35,021 bases of DNA from the NCBI GenBank assembly GCA_021735405.1, contig JAIPHC010000004.1, forward strand, positions 1-35,021, in the 5' to 3' direction. The stretch comes from Candidatus Omnitrophota bacterium (GTDB lineage: Bacteria; Omnitrophota; Gorgyraeia; Duberdicusellales; 4484-171). Positions 7,323 to 15,865 of this stretch are shown here, piece by piece. Position 1 is the stretch's first letter. Each line of letters opens with the position of its first letter. Made by a program: the position numbers and the translations under genes. The notes under the pieces were generated by a model. That model saw nothing but the letters and a program-made list of their open reading frames with translations. It did not search any database and was not told the DNA's origin.

Positions 7323-10300
7323 ATGGATCAGAAGTTAGGTTTTTCTGAAAATGCTATCGTTGTCTTAAAGAGAAGATATTTGAGAAAAGATAACAAGGGC
7401 CGGATAGTTGAAAATCCTAAGCAGATGCTTGAACGTGTGGCTAAGGCTGTTGCGTCGGTTGAACAAAAATACGGAGTCAGCCGGGAAGAAGCCAGAGATG
7501 TAGAAAATGTTTTTTTTCAAGTTATGAAAAATTTAGAATTTATGCCTAATTCGCCTACTCTGATGAATGCGGGAAAAGAATTAGGGCAATTGTCTGCTTG
7601 TTTTGTCGTTCCGGTAGAGGATTCGATGGAGTCTATTTTTGACGCGATAAAATCGACTGCGCTTATTCATAAAACCGGCGGCGGCACCGGTTTTAGTTTT
7701 TCCCGGCTGCGCCCCCAAAGCAGTGTGGTAAAAACTACCGGAGGGGTGGCTTCAGGCCCGGTGTCTTTTATGAAAGTTTTTGATTCGGCGACGCAGGCGG
7801 TTAAGCAAGGCGGCACAAGGCGCGGCGCAAATATGGGAATTCTGCGGGTAGACCATCCTGATATTTTAAGTTTTATTGAATGTAAAGCTAACGACGGTGA
7901 TATATCTAATTTTAATATTTCAGTGGCAATCACCGACGACTTTATAGAAAAAGTTTTAGCCGGCCAAAAATATGATTTAATTAATCCTAAAAATAAAAAA
8001 GTGGTAGGAAGCCTGGACGCGGCCGAGGTGTTTAACCGGATAGCCGAATGCGCTTATAATAACGGAGAGCCGGGAATAGTATTTATAGATAAAATAAATA
8101 AAGATAATCCCACTCCAAACCTTGGGGAAGTCGAAAGCACCAACCCATGTGTTAGTGCAGATACCTTTGTATCTACAGAAAAGGGGCTTATGCGGATAAA
8201 AGATATCGCTAAAAAATATCCTAAAGGGGGGCTAAAGATTTTTGTAGATCAGTCTGTTTTAGATTTACAATATGGTGGCCTTGATGATAATGTGGCAGTT
8301 GAAACAAAAAGAAAGTGTAGTCTTTATGCCATTTCTAGGGCGTTTAAAACAGGAGTTAGAAATACTTATCGCATTACCACTGATTCGGGATATCAATTGA
8401 TAGCTACTCCCGATCACAAGATTATGACTAATCGTGGTTGGGTAGAAGTTAAAGATTTGAAAATAAACAAAGATATAATTTTTGTTCAACCTCAGGCAGG
8501 TGTATTTAATTCAGATTATCGTTTACCGTTTAAGGTAGAAAATACATATAAGGGGGAAAACGGCATTATTTATAAAACGAATTTACCTAATTGTTGGTCT
8601 AAAGAATTAAGCCAGGTTTTGGGTTATTTGATAGGTGACGGATGGTTGCGAGAAGGTGATAAAGATTGCCGGATTGGTCTTACTTTTGGAAAAAATGATA
8701 AAGAATTACTATTTTATTTTAAATCTGTGATGAATAATTTTTATGGGAAATCTATCCAAGAGATTAAGAGAGCAAATAAGGTTTGGCATCTTTCGTATCA
8801 TAGTAAATATTTTGTAGACTTTTTTAAAAAACTGGGCGTTGAACCTCAACTATCTGATAAAAAGAAAATTCCTAATAGTATTTTTACAGCTCCTAAAGAA
8901 ATAGTTATAGGGTTTCTTCAAGGTTTGTTTAGTGCCGATGGTACAGTAAGAGATAATTCTAAATCTAATAGCTCTTGGGTTGCTTTAAGCTCAAAAAGTA
9001 AAAGATTACTTTTGGATACTCAGTTATTGCTACTTCAGTTAAATATAAGAAGTAAAATTTTTGATCGTAGCAGACCACTTAGAAAAGGAATGTTTCCTTA
9101 TATAGATAAAAACGGAAAATTAAAATCATATCAATGTGACGGAAGATTGTATGAATTAGGAATATTCGGGGCGAGCCGAGAAAAATTTAGGAAATTTGTA
9201 GGTTTTTTAAATAGAAGTAAAATAGAAAAATTGGATAATGTACAATTTAAAAATTTCAGAAAAGAACGATTTATAGAAAAAATCAAAGAAGTTAAATTTA
9301 CTGGCAAAAAGGAAGTGTTTGATTTAACCGAGCCTTTTTCTCACTCTATGATTAATAATGGGTTAATAGTTCATCAATGCGGCGAACAACCTCTGCTTCC
9401 TTATGAAAGCTGTAACTTAGGCTCTATAAACCTGTATAAGATGCTTAAGAAAGACGGCCAGGGTTTTAAGGTCGATTGGGAGAAGCTTAAAAATATTGTC
9501 GGAATCAGCGTCCGGTTTTTAGATAATGTTATCGACGCTAACAAGTTTCCTTTGCCGCAAATTACTGAAAATACAAGAAAAACCAGAAAGGTCGGGTTAG
9601 GCATTATGGGATGGGCCACGATGCTTGGATTTTTAGAAATACCTTATGACAGCAAAGAAGCTATCGATTTAGCTAAAAAGTTGATGAGCTTTATCCAAAA
9701 AGAGGCTCAAAAAGTTTCTGTTGGATTAGCTAAAAAGAAAGGTGAATTCCCTACCTGGGAAGGCAGCCGGTGGCAGAAGGAAGGGGTAAGAATCAGGAAT
9801 GCCACTTTAACTACTATCGCTCCAACCGGAACGATAAGTATTATCAGCGGGCCTACTTCTTCGGGAATAGAACCTAATTTTTTCTTGTCCTATTTTCGTA
9901 ATGTTTTAGACGGGGAAAAATTGTTAGAGGTTGACCCCGCTTTTGAGTACTATGCGAAAAAGAAAGGATTTTATTCAAAAGAACTTATGAAAAAAATTGC
10001 ATCCGGTATGAGTATTCAAAAAATTGATGAAGTCCCGGATGAAGCTAAACGGATATTTAAAACGGCTATGGATATTTCTTCTTTTTGGCATATAAAAATG
10101 CAGGCCGCTTTTCAGGAATATACCGATAATGCTGTTTCTAAAACAATCAATCTTGCCTCTAGCGCCGAACTGGATGATGTAAAGGAGTCATACCTGCTGG
10201 CTTATAAGCTAAACTGCAAGGGGCTTACGGTCTATAGAGATGGGAGCAGGAGCGGGCAGGTTTTAACTATTAATAAAAAAGATGAAAAAGGAGAAAAAAA

Positions 10301-10883
10301 AGAACCGGGCCAGAAAAAGGAAGGATTTGTCCCTTATCCGAAACCTAGGCCGGAGGTGATTTTGGGTACGACAACTAAGGTTACCACAGGCTGCGGTAAT
10401 TTGTATATTACTCTCAATCAAGACGAAAACGGCCATTTTTTTGAAGTATTTACTCAAATGGGCAAAGCCGGCGGCTGCGCTGCTTCTCAGCTTGAAGCTG
10501 TGGGCCGGTTAGTTTCTCTTGCTTTGCGGGGAGGAATCGATATTAAAGTTATAGTGGAGCAGCTTAAAGGTATCAGGTGCCCTTCTCCTTCCTGGGATAA
10601 GGGGAAAAAGATATTTTCTTGTTCGGATGCTATTTCACGGGTGCTGGAGAAAAGGGCGGTAGACCAGAAAAGGAAAACTGAAGACGAAAAGAAAGAGGCA
10701 GATTTGCCTTCCCAGGAAGCCAGCTTGGTTGAATCGGGTAAAAGCAGCGAATCGGTGAAAAAAGAGATAAAATCAGCAGGGGTTTCGCATAATGTGGTGG
10801 GAGTTTGCCCGGACTGTGGTTTTGCCCTCCGGCATCAGGAAGGCTGCCTTCTTTGTGACGCTTGTGGTTATTCTAAATGTTAA
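7323..10883 (+). CDS. nrdJ: Adenosylcobalamin-dependent (class II) ribonucleotide reductase, intein-containing precursor
   Basis: NrdJ reduces ribonucleotides to deoxyribonucleotides with an adenosylcobalamin-generated thiyl radical. The precursor has 1186 residues; about 776 remain after removal of the intein. Visible landmarks are PNSPTLMNAG and the redox Cys in GQLSACF (Cys93), the HKTGGGTGFSFSRLRP loop, the radical motif NPC-GEQPLLPYESCNLGS, the PTGTISIISG loop, a TSCPD-type domain (TTTKVTTGCGNLY to GIRCPSPSW), then a charged linker and a C-terminal CxxC...CxxC ribbon (VCPDCGF, LLCDACGY). A start at GTG 7308 is possible, but GGAGGAGG at 7310-7317 lies five bases before ATG 7323, so I chose the latter. 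The gene appears monocistronic: its own promoter lies before it and a hairpin terminator after it. Confidence 0.95.
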   Translation: MDQKLGFSENAIVVLKRRYLRKDNKGRIVENPKQMLERVAKAVASVEQKYGVSREEARDVENVFFQVMKNLEFMPNSPTLMNAGKELGQLSACFVVPVEDSMESIFDAIKSTALIHKTGGGTGFSFSRLRPQSSVVKTTGGVASGPVSFMKVFDSATQAVKQGGTRRGANMGILRVDHPDILSFIECKANDGDISNFNISVAITDDFIEKVLAGQKYDLINPKNKKVVGSLDAAEVFNRIAECAYNNGEPGIVFIDKINKDNPTPNLGEVESTNPCVSADTFVSTEKGLMRIKDIAKKYPKGGLKIFVDQSVLDLQYGGLDDNVAVETKRKCSLYAISRAFKTGVRNTYRITTDSGYQLIATPDHKIMTNRGWVEVKDLKINKDIIFVQPQAGVFNSDYRLPFKVENTYKGENGIIYKTNLPNCWSKELSQVLGYLIGDGWLREGDKDCRIGLTFGKNDKELLFYFKSVMNNFYGKSIQEIKRANKVWHLSYHSKYFVDFFKKLGVEPQLSDKKKIPNSIFTAPKEIVIGFLQGLFSADGTVRDNSKSNSSWVALSSKSKRLLLDTQLLLLQLNIRSKIFDRSRPLRKGMFPYIDKNGKLKSYQCDGRLYELGIFGASREKFRKFVGFLNRSKIEKLDNVQFKNFRKERFIEKIKEVKFTGKKEVFDLTEPFSHSMINNGLIVHQCGEQPLLPYESCNLGSINLYKMLKKDGQGFKVDWEKLKNIVGISVRFLDNVIDANKFPLPQITENTRKTRKVGLGIMGWATMLGFLEIPYDSKEAIDLAKKLMSFIQKEAQKVSVGLAKKKGEFPTWEGSRWQKEGVRIRNATLTTIAPTGTISIISGPTSSGIEPNFFLSYFRNVLDGEKLLEVDPAFEYYAKKKGFYSKELMKKIASGMSIQKIDEVPDEAKRIFKTAMDISSFWHIKMQAAFQEYTDNAVSKTINLASSAELDDVKESYLLAYKLNCKGLTVYRDGSRSGQVLTINKKDEKGEKKEPGQKKEGFVPYPKPRPEVILGTTTKVTTGCGNLYITLNQDENGHFFEVFTQMGKAGGCAASQLEAVGRLVSLALRGGIDIKVIVEQLKGIRCPSPSWDKGKKIFSCSDAISRVLEKRAVDQKRKTEDEKKEADLPSQEASLVESGKSSESVKKEIKSAGVSHNVVGVCPDCGFALRHQEGCLLCDACGYSKC
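8148..9377 (+). mobile_element. Intein with LAGLIDADG homing endonuclease in NrdJ
   Basis: A 410-residue in-frame protein intron (residues 276-685 of the precursor). It interrupts the active-site motif NPCGEQ: the upstream side reads STNP, then intein Cys1 (CVSADTFVST, block A), and the downstream side resumes CGEQPLL. Block B is ATPDHKIMT with the TxxH motif. Both dodecapeptide endonuclease motifs are present with their acidic residues: LGYLIGDGW (about 8620-8645) and FLQGLFSADGTV (about 8911-8946). Block F is VFDLTEP, and block G ends NNGLIVHQ followed by Cys+1. The last intein residue is Gln rather than the usual Asn. The insert looks more A+T-rich than the flanking extein. Nothing appears truncated, so splicing and homing may both be active. 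Confidence 0.95.
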
Positions 10884-10907
10884 TTAACAATAAGTGGTAT
10901 TTGTAAC

Positions 10908-10954
10908 ATAACCCTGTTGAATACTGGATACAATTATTCAACAGGGTTATTTTT
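10908..10954 (+). terminator. Intrinsic terminator after nrdJ
   Basis: A perfect 15-base-pair inverted repeat (10908-10922 with 10936-10950; arms ATAACCCTGTTGAAT and its complement), a 13-base loop and a run of T to 10954. It lies 24 bases after the nrdJ stop and ends four bases before the holB ATG. It may instead act as a partial terminator or attenuator in front of holB. Confidence 0.8.
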
Positions 10955-10958
10955 CGAT

Positions 10959-11726
10959 ATGAAACCGGAAGAAAAGATTATCAGTTATTTTAGCGCTTTA
11001 AAGCAGAAAAAAATAATAGGGCCGTCTTATATCTTTATAGGTGAAAATCTTTCGCTTATCGGACGGTTGTTAAAAATAATAAATTGTCAGGAAACGAGTA
11101 AGTATTGCGGCCAGTGCTGGAGCTGCAAAAGGCTCGATGACTTTAAGCACCCGGACCTATTGGTTGTTGAGCCGGAAGGAGTAAGCATAAAGATCAACCA
11201 AATAAGGCAAGCCATTCGGTTTTTATCCAGGAGTAGTTATCTTGCGCCTAAAAAAATTTTGCTGGTTAAAGACGCTCAAAAATTAACCGCCGAAGCCGCT
11301 AATCTTTTTTTAAAAACTTTAGAAGAACCGCCTAACAATTCTTTTATCGGCCTTATTTGCCCTAAATTAGAGGATATATTGCCTACGATTATTTCTCGTT
11401 GCCGAAAGATATATTTGCCTTATCTTGAAAATAAGGCTATTAAATCCGAAGATGATGTCGAGGCTATATTAAGAAGTGGTTATTTTGGCTCGCAAAAGAG
11501 AAAAGATTTTTCTTTATTTTTAGAGAGTCTTATTATATTATTACATAAACGCCTAAAGAGCAAAATAAGTTATGCCGGCCAGCCAGGAAGCGGTTTTTTG
11601 TCGAGCTTAGATTTTAAGGAGACAATAACTGCTTTAGAGAATTTATTTAAAATTTATCAGGCTTCTGGGACGGTTAATATAAATTTAGCTATAAATTTAA
11701 TTAAAATGGGGTTGAAATGCAGTTAG
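10959..11726 (+). CDS. holB: DNA polymerase III delta' subunit
   Basis: A 255-residue AAA+ clamp-loader subunit (delta'), which helps load the sliding clamp. A zinc module CQETSKYCGQCWSC has four Cys. Conserved segments are KINQIRQA, the LTAEAANLFLKTLEEPP segment and ILPTIISRCRK (the SRC motif). The region where Walker A should be (IFIGENLSLIGRLL) lacks GKT/S, as expected for delta' rather than DnaX. The frame is open upstream to a TTG at 10917, but that extension lies inside the terminator hairpin, so I take ATG 10959, although it has no clear Shine-Dalgarno. The 3' end overlaps ricT by 10 bases, so the two are translationally coupled. The holB-ricT pairing is conserved in Firmicutes. Confidence 0.9.
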   Translation: MKPEEKIISYFSALKQKKIIGPSYIFIGENLSLIGRLLKIINCQETSKYCGQCWSCKRLDDFKHPDLLVVEPEGVSIKINQIRQAIRFLSRSSYLAPKKILLVKDAQKLTAEAANLFLKTLEEPPNNSFIGLICPKLEDILPTIISRCRKIYLPYLENKAIKSEDDVEAILRSGYFGSQKRKDFSLFLESLIILLHKRLKSKISYAGQPGSGFLSSLDFKETITALENLFKIYQASGTVNINLAINLIKMGLKCS

Positions 11727-12496
11727 TATTGGTAAGGTTAAGAGAAGCAGGGCAGTTGACTACTTATAAGTCAGATTTGTCTATAAAAGTTCATGATTAT
11801 GTTGTGGTAGAAGCCGATAGAGGCAAAGATTATGGAGAAGTGCTTGAAATAAATGAAGTAGAACAGTTCTTTCCCGCCAAAAAGGCTAATAGTTACAAAA
11901 ATGTTATCAGAAAAATGTTAGAGCAGGATAAAAAGATACTTACGGTGAACCAAAAAGAAGCGCAAGACGCTATGAAGCTTTGCCAGCGAAAAATAAAAGA
12001 CTATAATCTAGCTATGAAATTAGTAGATACAGAGTATTCTTTCGATAAGAAAAAACTTATTTTTTATTTTATTTCCGAGAAAAGAGTTGATTTTCGCGAG
12101 CTGGTTAAAGAGCTGGCAAAAGTATTTAAAGTAAGGATTGAGATGCGCCAGATTGGCGCACGGGACGAAGCCAAATTATTTGGTGGGTTTGGCCCGTGCG
12201 GGCAGCAACTTTGCTGCTGCCGTTTTTTGAAAAATTTTGAACCGGTTACTATGAAAATGGCAAAACTTCAAAAACTTCCTTTAGGTTCGGGAAAAATTTC
12301 TGGTATATGCGGAAGGTTAATGTGTTGTTTATCTTATGAACATAAAATTTATAAAAGCTTATCTAAAAATCTACCCAAAGAAGGGCAGCGAATTACCACC
12401 AAGCAGGGCAAAGGGAAGGTAATTTCGGTCAATGTCTTAAAAAGAATTGTTTATCTCGAGACAGAAGATAACAGAATAGAGAAAGCGCAATTTTAA
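11717..12496 (+). CDS. ricT: PSP1-domain protein RicT (YaaT) family
   Basis: A 259-residue PSP1 C-terminal-domain protein. In Bacillus, RicT with RicA and RicF forms an Fe-S-containing complex that stimulates RNase Y-dependent mRNA maturation and affects sporulation and biofilm phosphorelays. The cysteine clusters of the family are present: GPCGQQLCCCRFL (Cys161, 166, 167, 168) and GICGRLMCCLSYEH (Cys198, 203, 204). The N-terminal part has VVVEADRGKDYGEVL, and the C-terminus is a small beta domain (PKEGQRITTKQGKGKVI). The ATG overlaps the end of holB, and metG begins three bases after the stop. Its role in a diderm without obvious partners here is unknown. Confidence 0.9.
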   Translation: MQLVLVRLREAGQLTTYKSDLSIKVHDYVVVEADRGKDYGEVLEINEVEQFFPAKKANSYKNVIRKMLEQDKKILTVNQKEAQDAMKLCQRKIKDYNLAMKLVDTEYSFDKKKLIFYFISEKRVDFRELVKELAKVFKVRIEMRQIGARDEAKLFGGFGPCGQQLCCCRFLKNFEPVTMKMAKLQKLPLGSGKISGICGRLMCCLSYEHKIYKSLSKNLPKEGQRITTKQGKGKVISVNVLKRIVYLETEDNRIEKAQF

Positions 12497-12499
12497 GAA

Positions 12500-14053
12500 A
12501 TGAAAAAATTTTATTTAACTTCGCCTATCTATTACGTAAACGCTAATCCTCATATTGGCCATGCTTATACAAATATTATTTGTGACTGCCTGGCGCGTTT
12601 TAGGAGAATTAAAGGCGAAAACGTATTTTTTCTCACCGGCACCGATGAGCATGGTGAAAAAATCCAAAAAGCGGCTAAAGCAGAAGGTGTTAGTATTGAT
12701 AATTTTATCGATAACAAGGTAGATGTTTTCAAGCGCTTGTGGCCAAAGCTTAATGTAGCCTATGACTTTTTTATCCGTACTAGCTGGCAGCAGCATTGTG
12801 AAGTGGTTAGAAAAGTTATAGAAAAGCTTTATGAAAAAGGAGATATTTATAAATCGAAATACAGCGCTTTTTATTGTATTGGTTGTGAAACTTTCTGGAC
12901 TAACTTACAGCTTATCGATAACGGTAAATGCCCTGAATGCCGGCGGCAAACAGAAAAAATAGAAGAAGAAAACTATTTTTTTAAATTGTCTAAATACCAA
13001 CGTTGGTTCAAAGAGTACCTAGAGGAAAATCCTGAATTTATCCGGCCTAAAATTCGTTACAATGAAGTAAAAAAGTTTTTAGACGGCCATCCTTTGACCG
13101 ACCTCTGTATATCCCGGCCGAAAAAAAGAATTTCCTGGGGGATAGATTTGCCTATAGATAAAAATTATGTCGTTTATGTGTGGTTTGATGCTTTAATCAA
13201 TTATATCAGCGGGATAGGTTATGGAACCGACCAAAAGAGATTTAATACATTTTGGCCGGCAGATATACATTTTATCGGAAAAGATATTTTAAGGCATCAT
13301 GCAATTTTTTGGCCGATTATGCTAAAAGCCTTGAGCCTGGAAATTCCCGGATGTATTTTTGCCCACGGGTGGTGGAAGATAAAAGAAGAAAAAATTTCTA
13401 AATCAAGAGGCAATATAGTAAATCCTTTTGGCCTAATCAAGCAATTAAGCAAGCTTTTAGGCACTGATGACGGCCTGTCAGCCGATGCATTCAGATATTT
13501 TTTAATGCGGGAAATCCCGGTAGGGGCAGATGGTAATTTTTCTTTAGAAATTTTAATCGACCGTATTAACTCTGACCTTGCTAACGATTTAGGCAATCTT
13601 ATCTACCGCAGTATTAATATGGTTCAGAAATATAATAACGGAAGGGTTGATTTTCCCGGAGGAGCTATGCCTTCTGAATTCAAGCAAAGCATTCTTAATT
13701 TAGAAAAAAATTATGATGATTTTATGTCTGAAGGCCTGTTTTCCAAAGCCTTAGACAGCCTTTTTGAGTTTATTGGAATCATTAATAAATATATCGAAAC
13801 CACTAAGCCTTGGAATTTAAAAAAAGAGAAAAAAGAAAAAGAGTTGCTTTCTTTTCTTTACGCTCTCTGTGAAGGAATTCGGATTATTTCAATTTACCTT
13901 TATCCAATTATGCCAAAGACTTCTTTTTCGATTCAAAAACAGCTGGGGGTAAAGGATGTTTCTTTTTCTGGCAAAAAACTTAAATGGGGCAGTGAAAGCC
14001 GATTTTTAATAAAAAAAGAAAAGCCGCTTTTTCCTAGAGTCGATGTTAGTTGA
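12500..14053 (+). CDS. metG: Methionyl-tRNA synthetase
   Basis: A 517-residue class I aminoacyl-tRNA synthetase that charges tRNA-Met. The HIGH motif is at residues 18-21, within YYVNANPHIGHAYTN. The second ATP motif is KISKS (298-302), the usual variant of KMSKS. A single zinc knuckle has Cys126, 129, 144 and 147. The HGWWKI and VWFDALINY segments are typical. It lacks the C-terminal EMAP-like tRNA-binding domain found in some longer MetRS, which is a normal variation. Its 3' end overlaps the tatD start by 11 bases. Confidence 0.96.
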   Translation: MKKFYLTSPIYYVNANPHIGHAYTNIICDCLARFRRIKGENVFFLTGTDEHGEKIQKAAKAEGVSIDNFIDNKVDVFKRLWPKLNVAYDFFIRTSWQQHCEVVRKVIEKLYEKGDIYKSKYSAFYCIGCETFWTNLQLIDNGKCPECRRQTEKIEEENYFFKLSKYQRWFKEYLEENPEFIRPKIRYNEVKKFLDGHPLTDLCISRPKKRISWGIDLPIDKNYVVYVWFDALINYISGIGYGTDQKRFNTFWPADIHFIGKDILRHHAIFWPIMLKALSLEIPGCIFAHGWWKIKEEKISKSRGNIVNPFGLIKQLSKLLGTDDGLSADAFRYFLMREIPVGADGNFSLEILIDRINSDLANDLGNLIYRSINMVQKYNNGRVDFPGGAMPSEFKQSILNLEKNYDDFMSEGLFSKALDSLFEFIGIINKYIETTKPWNLKKEKKEKELLSFLYALCEGIRIISIYLYPIMPKTSFSIQKQLGVKDVSFSGKKLKWGSESRFLIKKEKPLFPRVDVS

Positions 14054-14828
14054 TGCGCATTGTCATTTTAATTCATTACCAGAAAATATTACCGGGAAAG
14101 TTGCCGATTGGTTTACTGCTGCCGGCAATAAAATCATCGATTCGAGTATAGATTTAGAAACCAGCCGGAATTCTTTCCAGTTTTCAAAAAGGCACTCTTT
14201 TGTATACAATTCTTTAGGCTTTCATCCTTTTTACTATAACGATTTTTCTTTTGAAATTTATCAAGAATATAAAAATATTCTAAAAAGAAACAATAAAGTT
14301 GTTGCTTTAGGAGAAATTGGCTTGGATTACAAGGCAAAGATGCCGCTTGCGGGCCAGGAGGAAATATTGAAAAAATGGCTGAATCTGGCAAAAGAAAATG
14401 ATTTGACTGTATTGATTCATCATCGCCTGGATAGAAGTAATTGGTATAGCCGCAAATATCCCAAGCAGCCGAGGATTTTAGCTGTTTTAGATAATTATTT
14501 CTCTGACTATCGGAATGTAGTGTTTCATTGTTTCTCTTATTCTCCCGCTTTCCTAAAGCAGGTGGTAGGCAGGGGAGGGTTTGTTTCTTTTTCGCTTAAT
14601 TTGCTAAGGGGGGATAAGGAGATTATAAAATCCTTAAAAGAGTGCCCGCTGGAAAATCTGCTTTTAGAGACAGATTCTCCTTATATGAGGGTTAAAGGTA
14701 AATCTTCCAGCCCTTTAGATATCAGGTCGGTTTATTCTTATGCTTCAGAAGCCAAAAATATTTCCAGTAAAGACCTTGAGGATAAAGTTTTAGTTAATAT
14801 AGAAAAAGTTTTTAAAAAGATGAGGTAA
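14043..14828 (+). CDS. tatD: TatD-family metal-dependent hydrolase (nuclease)
   Basis: A 261-residue TIM-barrel hydrolase of the TatD/YcfH family, members of which act as metal-dependent DNases. Metal ligands are visible: HCH at residues 6-8 (LVDAHCHFN), Glu in VALGEIGLDYK, His in VLIHHR, His in VVFHCFSY and Asp in LLLETDSPYM. The length is normal. It overlaps metG, and mtnA starts two bases after it with AGATGAGG just upstream. Placement beside metG is as in Bacillus (metS-yabD). I cannot say which TatD subfamily it belongs to. Confidence 0.92.
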   Translation: MLVDAHCHFNSLPENITGKVADWFTAAGNKIIDSSIDLETSRNSFQFSKRHSFVYNSLGFHPFYYNDFSFEIYQEYKNILKRNNKVVALGEIGLDYKAKMPLAGQEEILKKWLNLAKENDLTVLIHHRLDRSNWYSRKYPKQPRILAVLDNYFSDYRNVVFHCFSYSPAFLKQVVGRGGFVSFSLNLLRGDKEIIKSLKECPLENLLLETDSPYMRVKGKSSSPLDIRSVYSYASEAKNISSKDLEDKVLVNIEKVFKKMR

Positions 14829-14830
14829 AA

Positions 14831-15865
14831 ATGAAATCAATAAAATTTAAAAATAAAAAATTATTCTATCTTGACCAGACAAAACTTCCCGGCCAAGAAG
14901 TTTGGAAAAGTTGTAAAACTATAAAATCAGGCTGGAAAGCAATAAAAGAACTTCGAGTTCGAGGAGCACCGTTAATTGGTGTTTTTGCGGCATATTCTAT
15001 TTGCGTTCACCTAGATAAGTGTTCTGACAAGAAAGCAATTTTTTTTAATCAATTTAAAAAAGCACTTGATTATCTTAAATCAGCCCGGCCTACCGCAGTA
15101 AATTTATTTTGGGCTTTGGATAGGTTAGATAAGGCTGTTTCTGAAAATAAAGATAAAACTGTTAAACAGATTAAAGAAATAATTATAAAAGAAGCCAAGC
15201 TTATACATCGAGAAGATATTTCAACCTGTGAAAAGCTGGCAGATTTTGGCGCAGCTTTAATAAAAAATAACGAAAATATTTTGACTCATTGTAATACAGG
15301 ATTCTTAGCTACTTCGGGCCAAGGAACTGCTTTAGGGGTAATTTTTAAAACAAAACAACAGGGAAAAAATCCAACAGTTTATATCGATGAAACCCGCCCC
15401 CTTCTTCAGGGAGCGCGTTTAACAGCTTGGGAATTAAGCAAAAAAAAGATAAAATCATTTTTGATTACCGACAACAGCGCCGCGTTTTTAATGCAAAATA
15501 AAATGATAGATAGTATTATTGTCGGCGCCGATAGGATTGCTGCGTCCGGAGATACAGCCAATAAAATCGGTACTTATAATTTAGCTGTTTTGGCTGATTA
15601 TCATAATATTCCTTTTTATGTCGCGGCGCCCCAAAGCACCTTTGATTTAAGCTTACAAAAAGGAGAAGATATAGTCATTGAAAAAAGAGACGGAGTGGAA
15701 GTAAAAAAAGTTTTAGGCGGAGATTTTATTTGCCCGGCTGAAACAAAAGCTCTTAATTTTGCTTTTGATCTCACTCCTTCCGGATTGATAACAGCTATTA
15801 TAACCGATAAGGGAGTAATCTATCCGCCTTATAAAAAAAATATTAAAAGATTAATTAAATGGTAA
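14831..15865 (+). CDS. mtnA: Methylthioribose-1-phosphate isomerase
   Basis: A 344-residue MtnA, which converts 5-methylthioribose-1-phosphate to the ribulose form in methionine salvage. Signature segments are RVRGAPLIGVFAAYSI, LTHCNTGFLATSGQGTALG with catalytic Cys154, DETRPLLQGARLTAWEL, and VGADRIAASGDTANKIGTY with catalytic Asp234. These correspond to Cys160 and Asp240 of the Bacillus enzyme. Related eIF2B-like proteins lack this Cys/Asp pair, which supports MtnA. No other methionine-salvage gene is near; it may also serve disposal of methylthioadenosine or 5'-deoxyadenosine products. It overlaps tsaE by seven bases. Confidence 0.93.
   Translation: MKSIKFKNKKLFYLDQTKLPGQEVWKSCKTIKSGWKAIKELRVRGAPLIGVFAAYSICVHLDKCSDKKAIFFNQFKKALDYLKSARPTAVNLFWALDRLDKAVSENKDKTVKQIKEIIIKEAKLIHREDISTCEKLADFGAALIKNNENILTHCNTGFLATSGQGTALGVIFKTKQQGKNPTVYIDETRPLLQGARLTAWELSKKKIKSFLITDNSAAFLMQNKMIDSIIVGADRIAASGDTANKIGTYNLAVLADYHNIPFYVAAPQSTFDLSLQKGEDIVIEKRDGVEVKKVLGGDFICPAETKALNFAFDLTPSGLITAIITDKGVIYPPYKKNIKRLIKW

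Noticed and set aside
8148-9377. The interruption of nrdJ as an insertion sequence or gene fusion
   Set aside because: It is in frame, has intein splice blocks at both borders and rejoins the conserved motif exactly at Cys.
10917-10958. An upstream TTG start for holB adding 14 residues
   Set aside because: The added codons lie in the terminator hairpin and have no similarity to the family N-terminus.
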